Both the position numbers and the translations under genes were made by a program. The notes under the pieces are model-generated. The model did not search any database and was not told the origin of the DNA. It worked only from the letters and a program-made list of their open reading frames with translations. Positions 51,001 to 60,000 of a stretch of DNA of 64,000 bases are shown one piece after another (position 1 is the first letter of the stretch; the number at the start of each line of letters is the position of its first letter). Origin of the DNA: Ceriagrion tenellum. Lineage: Eukaryota > Arthropoda > Insecta > Odonata > Coenagrionidae. The DNA lies in the NCBI GenBank assembly GCA_963169105.1, contig OY720636.1:75876123-75940122 (forward strand). The letters are read 5' to 3'.

Positions 51001-54000
51001 CATCGTAAGTTCACTGAAGTGAAAGCAAATAGATGGGCACCTCCATAAATCTTATTACTTGTCAATTCTTTGTCCCATCACTTGAAACAGAGGCCTCTAA
51101 TAGGCTGGAAAATACTGTTATTTGTTGTTCAGTTTCTAAAGCACTGCTGAATTGTACCATCTCCAGATCTGAACATTCTTGTGATTTTTTTACAGAATTC
51201 CATCATTGTATGTTTTTCAAGTACTCGCGTGGGTACATGCATCGCGCAAGTATAACTCAAGAGAGTATCGTGACGAATATTATATCTTGCTATGATGCAC
51301 AGCTCATTTATAACATGTTTCTTATCTAAAACTATTTTAAATTTACCAAGAAATAATTTTTAATGCTGAAACCAAACTGAGTGATGATATCAATGTTATT
51401 TGTTGTAGCTGGCATAGGGGATGTTTACATGGCGGATGTTGATGACTGTGGTTCGTCATCAAATGATTGAGGTTGTGATGGCTACCCTTAAGGCCATACC
51501 ATTACTATGAGATTGCCAGCCTATGAATGAATTGCTGACTGCATCCTTCACCTCGCCCCAAAGATAGCATAGTATTTTTGCAGCTCTAGCGTTGACTACT
51601 TCTGTCATTATACTCTATTATCCTTTTCAAATATGTCGTGATTCCCATGCCCTGAAACTACCAAATATGTTTTTCTTTGGTGATGGCAAATTTGTGCTCC
51701 TTAGCAAGAATTTCCTGCGTCCTGCACCAGTACAAGCAGAAGCTTAGTATCAATCTTTCCATATGCTTTCTGTATTTTAAATTCTTTGGATTTTCTGTCC
51801 TAATTTTATTTGTATTTGTTATTTTAAAATAGTGACACATGGTGCTAGAAAAATGTTTGGCATGGACCTTCAGCAGGTCATGGGCATGGTCAAAGCAAAT
51901 AGTGGAAATATACAATTGTATTCAGCTGATTTTGCTGTTGAAAACTGGAGTATTCAACACTATTCCTAACAAATCATGTGTCGATTACAAATTATGCGAA
52001 AAGTAACCATTACACAAATGTAAGGATTATTTTCACAGTATATTACAAGTAAAATTATTTTTTGAACAAGTAATGATTACTAGTAGAAATAGTCAAATGT
52101 AGTTATTTACAGTAATCATATTACTTGTAATCCCATTACTTGTAATCGTATTACTTGTAATCAATTTGTCCCATCACTGGAAACAGTGGTTTCTAATAGA
52201 CTGGAAAATACTGTTAATCGTTGTTCAAGTTTCTAAAGCATACCCCGCTCAATTGTACCATCCCCAAATCTGAACATTCTTGTAATACGAGGGTGGTCTG
52301 ATAATTAATGAGCCTACCAATTAAAGCATTGTTTTTTGTTATGTTTATTGTTTTATTTTTGAACATAGTCCCCTTCTAGGATGATACACTTTTTCTAATG
52401 GGTTTCCAACTTCTTCAAACCCTCATAAAAATATAATTTCGGGGACTTTGCAAAATACTCATCTGCGGCCACTATGATCTCATTATCCAACGTGCAGCGC
52501 TTGACCCTGAGCCAAGTCTTCATGTTTGGAAACAAAAAAAATCGCACAGGGTCAGGTTTGAAGAATACAGAGCATGCGACAGTACCTCATAGCCCAATTC
52601 AACCAATTGGGCCGTGGCTATTTGGGATGAATGGGCCAGAGCGTTGGCGTGGTGAAAGACGACTTTTTTGCGGGTCAAACGGGGCCGTTTTTTGTTCAAT
52701 TCTTCGTCGAATCGGGTCAAATCACTGTAATACTGTCCCGTGATCCTTCTTTCCTTTGTTAAATAGTTTATGTGGGTCACACTTGGAGAATCCCAAAAAA
52801 CTGTAGTCATGACCTTCCCGGCCGATGGGACCGTTTTTGCCTTCTTCGGAGCACTTTTGCCGGGATAAGTCCACTGCTTCAACTGACGTTTGGTTTCTGG
52901 TGTGTAGTGGTGGATCCATGTTTCGTCCATGGTTATGTAACGCATGAAGAAGTCCCTCGGATTGAGCTTCAACAGGGCCAAACACTCCTTGGAAGTGGTC
53001 ACACGATTCCGCTTGTTGTCCACAGTTAGCAAATGCGGTACTCATCGGGCCGACAGCTTTCTCATGCCCAAATGTTCGTGCACGATATTTTGCACACATT
53101 CCAATGACAAGCCATATGTCCCAGCTATATTCCTCAACTTCAATCTGCGGTCATTCAGCAACAATTCAAGGACATTGTTGATGGTTTCCTCCGTGGTAAC
53201 CTCATTTGGGCGTCCTGGAGGAGCCTCATCAAACACGGATATTCGGCTATTTCTGAACTCGTTATACCATCGCTAAATTGTAGCAATTGAGGGTGAGGCA
53301 TCACCATACATGGTATCCAACTCGATTTTTACCTCCTCACGTGTCTTCCCTTTCAAAAACAGAAAGTGAATCAGCGGCCGATATTTTTCTTTTTCCATTT
53401 TACAAAAATAAACTACTTTGTCCACTTCTAACAGCTGCCACACAATAACTTCTCGACGGAATTCGTTGAAATTGTGATTATGGCCGTTTGAAAGATGGCC
53501 AATGTAAACAGCAACAAGATTAAGATGCATTGTTGAAGGATCGCTTCAAGGCTCATTAATTGTCATAACACCCTCGTATTTTACAGAATACTAACATTTT
53601 AGTTTTTCATGTATTTATGAGTAAAAATATCCTAATTTTATAATACTCAGATTTTAAGATTACTCCTATATTAATGCCTTTAGGGTAAAGAAACTTTTCT
53701 GAAGATAATCCCAGAAATTCAATTTTAGGTTAACTCAAATTTAATTTAGGTTAAATTCAATGTTAGGTTTAGGTTAATTCATGCATGGAATATTATGCTA
53801 GTTGGAGTTTGTTTTAAGCAATTTAAATGGATTTTTAGCTAATCAAAAATTGAAATGATTCTTAAACTCTTTTAAGGCTATACATATAGGTTACTAATAT
53901 CTTTGTCTGGCATAGTAGGTGCCCATTAATTTGAAAAGGGTGTCAGAGAACTTAGAGCATCATCTTCTCTTCTTAAAATGAGCCTCAGTGATCATGTCCT

Positions 54001-57000
54001 GAAGCAAACTGGTTGATATGATTATGTATTACTCCTTTGAAAATTGGTATCCAACTCATCATAGCGCTATGAACCATAATGTATTGACTGTAATAAAATT
54101 AGAATGATCATGTGTGTGTATTGTCAACAGGAAAAGTCAATTTGTACATAAGTATTTCACTGCTATATCTGTGGCAGAATTGAATACCACCACAGAGTGA
54201 TCATGTAAAAGATCTGAATGAATAAATTTTTATTTGGAATAGTTCTCATTGACATTGCCATGTCATAATCATTCCAAACCTGTAGAAGGGATTCTAGCAT
54301 TATGCTAAAATGATAGCTGAATAATTTTATTGGCCAATCCTATTGATTCAATTTTTCTGATAACCATGAGGTACATTCAATTAAAAGAGAAAGTTTAAAT
54401 AACATTGATTCAAGTATTTGTTCTGTATTTCACTAAAGGTTCTGCATACAGAAATTGTGATGGACCTTGGGGAAAGTCTCAACCCAGCCATTGACATAGG
54501 TCAGGTGGAGGGAGCTTTTATGCAAGGCTATGGCCTCTTCACTTTAGAAGAACTGACCTACTCACCAAATGGTGTCCTCTACTCTCGTGGACCTGGTACA
54601 TACAAGATCCCTGGTTTTGCAAACATTCCAACTAAATTCAACGTTTCCTTGTTAAGGGGAGCACCAAATCCTAGAGCTGTCTACTCATCCAAGGTAAATT
54701 CTCTGTTATTTTTGGGCCACAAAATGCCTTTTTATTTTGATTTGGTGGTGAGACGACCTTGAAATCCAAAATTTCTTTAAAAAGTTTTGCCTAAAAAAAT
54801 TCTATTTGATTTTAATATCCTGCAGATGATGGACTATGGAGGTTCTCAACAATTTAAGTATCTATATAAGAGTGATTTTTCCAGAATTTTCATGATCTTT
54901 ATTTTTCATGTCTTTCTGCAGAAATTATGGCTACAGAAATTTCATATCCATCTGCAGCAATTTTGCTGTTAAAAACCTTGAGCATGTTTTCCTTTGTTTC
55001 AATCGTGTGGGTTCTAACCCAATGAGATATTACTTAGATACTATTTGAAGAATAGATGATTTAGGCTATTTGTAGAGCAGAGGTGTCCACCTTCTGTTAT
55101 TCAAGTATCTTCAGACTCTTTTCAAGATAATAGACATAGAAGACAATGGTCGAGATATTTTATGGAGACATTTAAATCAATAAGAGAAAATTAACACCAA
55201 AACAGACCAAGCAATGCATCCCATCCCTCATAAATTGTGAAATGTGAAACCTGGGAGACACTATGATTTTTTAATAAGGGACTCATTGGACACTCCTTCC
55301 TCGACACATTTTCGTTCATGTATGTCACCTAAACTTAATGTACTTCATCTCTGTTGAGTTAAATTTTTGAGCTGATTTTTGTTGTTTTGCAATTTTTTTG
55401 GTTCTCTTAAAAGTATGTCAGATTTTCACGAATTTCACTTCTTTTATGAACCTATAAGTGAAAGGTGCTTTCATCAAAAAGGGTGCATAATTTATGGCAT
55501 GTTAGTATTTAGTATGTGTTACTTTGTAAAACCTACCAATTGGCTGGTAGAAAAATCAAGTGAAAGTGCTTTTAAATATTCAAACTGTTTTATTACAAAC
55601 CCATTTCTATCAGTATATTTTATTTTCTATTATTATTCTTGGCTTTGATGGAGTCACTCTATAATTACAGGCAGTTGGTGAGCCTCCTCTAGCCCTTTCT
55701 ATGTCTGTGTTCTTTGCTATCAAGGATGCCATTTCTTTTGCAAGGAGTGAAAATGGTTTGTCTGGACCATTTCGACTTGATTCCCCTGCCACTGCTGCCC
55801 GCATTCGTATGGCTTGCGAGGATCATTTCACAAAAAAGGTAAAGATTTTTTAAGATTAATTTTTACTTATTGTCCGATTAATGTGAAATCTTCAGAGACT
55901 ATGACCTGTAGTCAGGGGCGTATTAACGGGGGGGAGTGGGGGGGAGCAGGGGAGACGGCTGCCCCCCGTAATTTCTGGAAAAATAGAAAAGATGGTAATC
56001 ATTAAGGTGGTGCTCAAATGCAAGTTATTATTTCACCAGCTTGATATACAATGTTTACAGATAATTAGAAAATGTCTAAAAGCCACCTGTTGAAACAGAC
56101 AGTATCCTCGATGCTCGCAATTGTGCTTTTGTAGGCCTTTTGATGAACAATGTTGTGAAGGGTTTGGTGCCGAAACGGAAAAGCTATACGGTATATACTC
56201 TGTATGCAGAGAATCGTGCCACTAGTTTGGGCAGTTGAGCCATAGCGCGTCAGCGATAGGGGAATAGAGTCTCGATGCCCTCCTTCAGTACCATGCTTAC
56301 TACCCTCCGCTCTCATACTTGTTGCGACATGTCAGGTGCAGAGGGTTTGGCGTTATTCCTTTTGGACTGCTCGACCCAACGCATGTGTGTGTGTTTCACC
56401 TACACTTTATTCTGTGGTATACCTGACGTGAAGAACAACCATTCAGCCAGAGATGGTGAGTTCAATTGATAAATTATAACGTCATAACTTACTTGCGCTT
56501 TCTCGCGCTCGCCATTATGGTTGGTCAGACTGCTTCAGGCTCGGGCCCACATTAGCCTTCTTTGCTATTTATTTGATTTTTTATCAAGGAATTGAGCACC
56601 CATTTATTTACGGGACTTCAATTTTCATTGTATTATAATAGAAATGCTTTAAGAGGTCCACCCTTGTGTAGTTTTGACCCCTCTCCTTTTGATAGCAGTA
56701 AAATTGAGAACTATCTAAGTAAATCCAAATAATATTCAAGTATTACGCTTAAGGGTGAGAAAAAGACATGCTTTTAATTTCTTTTGCAACTTGTCGCAGA
56801 AGGAATAGCTAAGGCTTACTTTTATTCACAGACATCCTATTTTAGTTGGCCTGGTACAAAGCGGAAAACTAGTAGTGCATCTGCGGACCTTCTAAGCTTT
56901 TTCTCTTACGTCCAAAAACAAAAGATACCTGAATCAGCAGGAGGAAATACACAATTTGTTAACACCATGCCTTCAGGCTGCGCAACTGACAATGAGACTC

Positions 57001-60000
57001 AAGCTGAGTCTATGGTCCTTTTACAATCACCTCCACGTAGCCACAAAACATTGACAGAAGCTTCAATTTCTTCACTTCCTTTGGCTGAAAATTTCAACTG
57101 CAACGTAGGTCTCTTCATTGTACCTGATGATAAGAAAATAGCAGAACTTTTGGAAAGCCCTGGGACACCCACAAGTGTCTACAAGTTGCAACGCAAGCCA
57201 CTGAAACTTGATGTTGCAAGTGAATTGACTGCGATTGGTGGGTGGAAATGAGAGAAAAATGACAACAACCTTAGCCAGTTTGATTAATTTCAAGCAACAG
57301 CATTTATATAACCACAAATATTACAATAGAAAACAATCCCGTAGGCTAAATACTGTTAACTTGATCCATACAAGACGAACACAAGTCACAACTGGAACGA
57401 AGCAGACACGTCCTTACCTGGTGACAGTCAGATGCCAAGAGGGTGAGCGCTGCACTGTGTCGATGCGGCTGGCAATTGAGGGGAGTCAGCTGACTGATGC
57501 AGGAGTTGGGGAAATCCTTGTTCTTGTTGATTGGTGGAGGTAATGGCACTAGCGTTGAGTCGCTCGATATAGAGTACACCACTGCATTTGTCAGTGTAAA
57601 ATTGAGTTGATTGTTTGATCGTGAACAGCGAACGCGAAACAGCGATACGCGAGAAATCAATTTGCTGGAGGATATTTGCGCTGGTGTTCGCAAGTTTTTT
57701 GGCGATTAGAGTGGTTTTTTCTGGCAGAGTGGGGGGGGGGGAATTTTGGCACAAAGTATCCCCTTTCAACTCATAGGAAGGGAACCATGGAAGAGCATCG
57801 TTACGTGCGGAGGGAGCATCTTGAAAAGTACCCTTGGCTTGTGGTTTCTCCCTCAATGAATGGACTTTTTTGTAGGTATTACCCTTTTTTTGCCCAATCA
57901 ACGGCAGCTTGTGGTAACAATTTACAGTTAAAATCCTTCGTTATGGAGCCATTAAAGAAGTTTTCAAAACTGCTATGGTGCATTATTATTGACACCCTTG
58001 ACGAATGATGGTAACTTCCGAGCATTACTGCGTTTTTGTTGCGGGGCTGGCGATTCAGCCTTAAAGCATCAATTGGAGACTGCTACCCTAAGAAATATGC
58101 TCACTAGCAAGACAATTCAACACTGTTTGATTGAGTGCTGTGGGCAAGAGATTTTGGCTACAGTTGTGAAGCAAATTAGGAAGGCTACATATTTTAGTTG
58201 TGTTTTTGATGGAACAGCTGATATTTCCCACATTTCTCATTTGTCACTCATTATTAGGTGTGTGTTGGACTAGAAAGTCAGAGAGGACTTCGTAGGATTT
58301 TTAGATTTAAGACAAGCAGTTGTGGACCTAGACCATTCTCCTTCAGATGATGTGGATGAAGAAAGCTCAGAAGTTGATTTACATATTGAACCTGCTGTTA
58401 CTGGTACAAAACTTTGCCAAATTGTAACCCAGTAAATCAATGATTTAGGACTAGATATACAGAATTGTGTCGGTATAGGCACAGATGGGTGCTCTACAAA
58501 TGTATCAGCTGCCATAGGAGCTGTGTGAGAAATTCAGAAGAATGCAGCAAATGCTATTCGTTGTCCTTGCTACAATCATAACTTAAATTTAGTGATTTCC
58601 AAAACAAATGGAGTCCCATCTGTTCGTAATGCCCATGGTATTTTAGTGGAAATCGTTAACTTCTTCCATGTGTCATTGAAAGGAAATATGGTTTTGAAAA
58701 ATACCCTAGGAGGACAACTAAAGTAGCTTTGCGAGACCAGGTCGGTAGAACGCCATGACTCCGTGCTACAGTTTCTGACAAATATTGAAAAGGTGTCAAT
58801 CATTTCCAGATGGTCAAATGAGGATTCGTCGGCTCAAAAAGCTCAGAGTTATGAATGCAGCATTCGAGATAGTGATTTCTTAGTGTCACTCTGCTGTCTC
58901 GCTGATATCCTGGGTGTTACCTGCAACCTTAGCAAGTTATTACAAACAGAACACTTAGATGTTCAGAGTGCTTCTGAGGCAGTTTTCACAGTGAATTCTC
59001 TTTTCAGAAGTGAAAGATTTGCTGTTGAAAAAATTTTGAAGGTGTTTTTGCGAAAGAATTCAAGAAAGAGATGAACGTCCGGAGGATTGCTCAATGGCAA
59101 TCATGTCCCTCAAATGCACCATTTCAATCTGCTGAATAATATTTCCAAAGAAACATCTACGTCCCCCTTTCGGACTGGGTTCTGGAGGACTCTTCCTCTA
59201 GATTTTCTGATGTGGTTATGGACGTATTGAGGATAAATGTCTTTCTCCCGCTGGCCATTTTGGCTAAGAGTGTCGTACTAAAAACCACAGACATTACAAG
59301 TGATATAAGCACACTTTGCTAGAAGTATTATGACTCTTTGGTCTCCAAAAAGAATTTTTTGTTTTTCAGCTAAAATCAGAGTATGAACAGTGGATAGTGA
59401 AATGGAACAGGGATAATGATGATGGTAAAGTTATTCCTTCAACTGTCATCGATGCTTATAATGCATGCCATCCTGCCCTTTCTTAACTAATAAAGAAACT
59501 TTTCCTCACCCTCTTAAGTTTACCTGTCAGTATTGCAAGTGCTGAAAGGTCTTTTTCTGCTCTATGTTGTACATCCACTGTCATATTCATGTAGACCCTG
59601 ATAATGGAAAAGATAATGTAAGGTTTGCTGAGCAGAAAGAAACAAGAAAGCAAAATTTGCTGTTGTAATTTGTCTACATAAATATCATACTGTCAAGGCC
59701 CAGGCTGTTGTATTGAAGTTGGTGCTCAAAACATTACACCTAAATAATATTTTCTTGATTTACTTCTGCCCGTATATCTGTATTTGAGGGTGACTTCATT
59801 ACCTCCAAGTAAAAATCTATACTTTGTTTACTCATCGATTTTAATATTATGTAGGGCCTACTTGTTTTTGTCGTTATTAAAACTATTATAGATTTATTCT
59901 ATGCCTGGTAGTTCTTCTTTGAATATTATCATTTTTACTTTAGCTGATCATATAAAAATATTAAAGGAAAATAGCATTTTCTGAATTCTTATTTTTTTAT

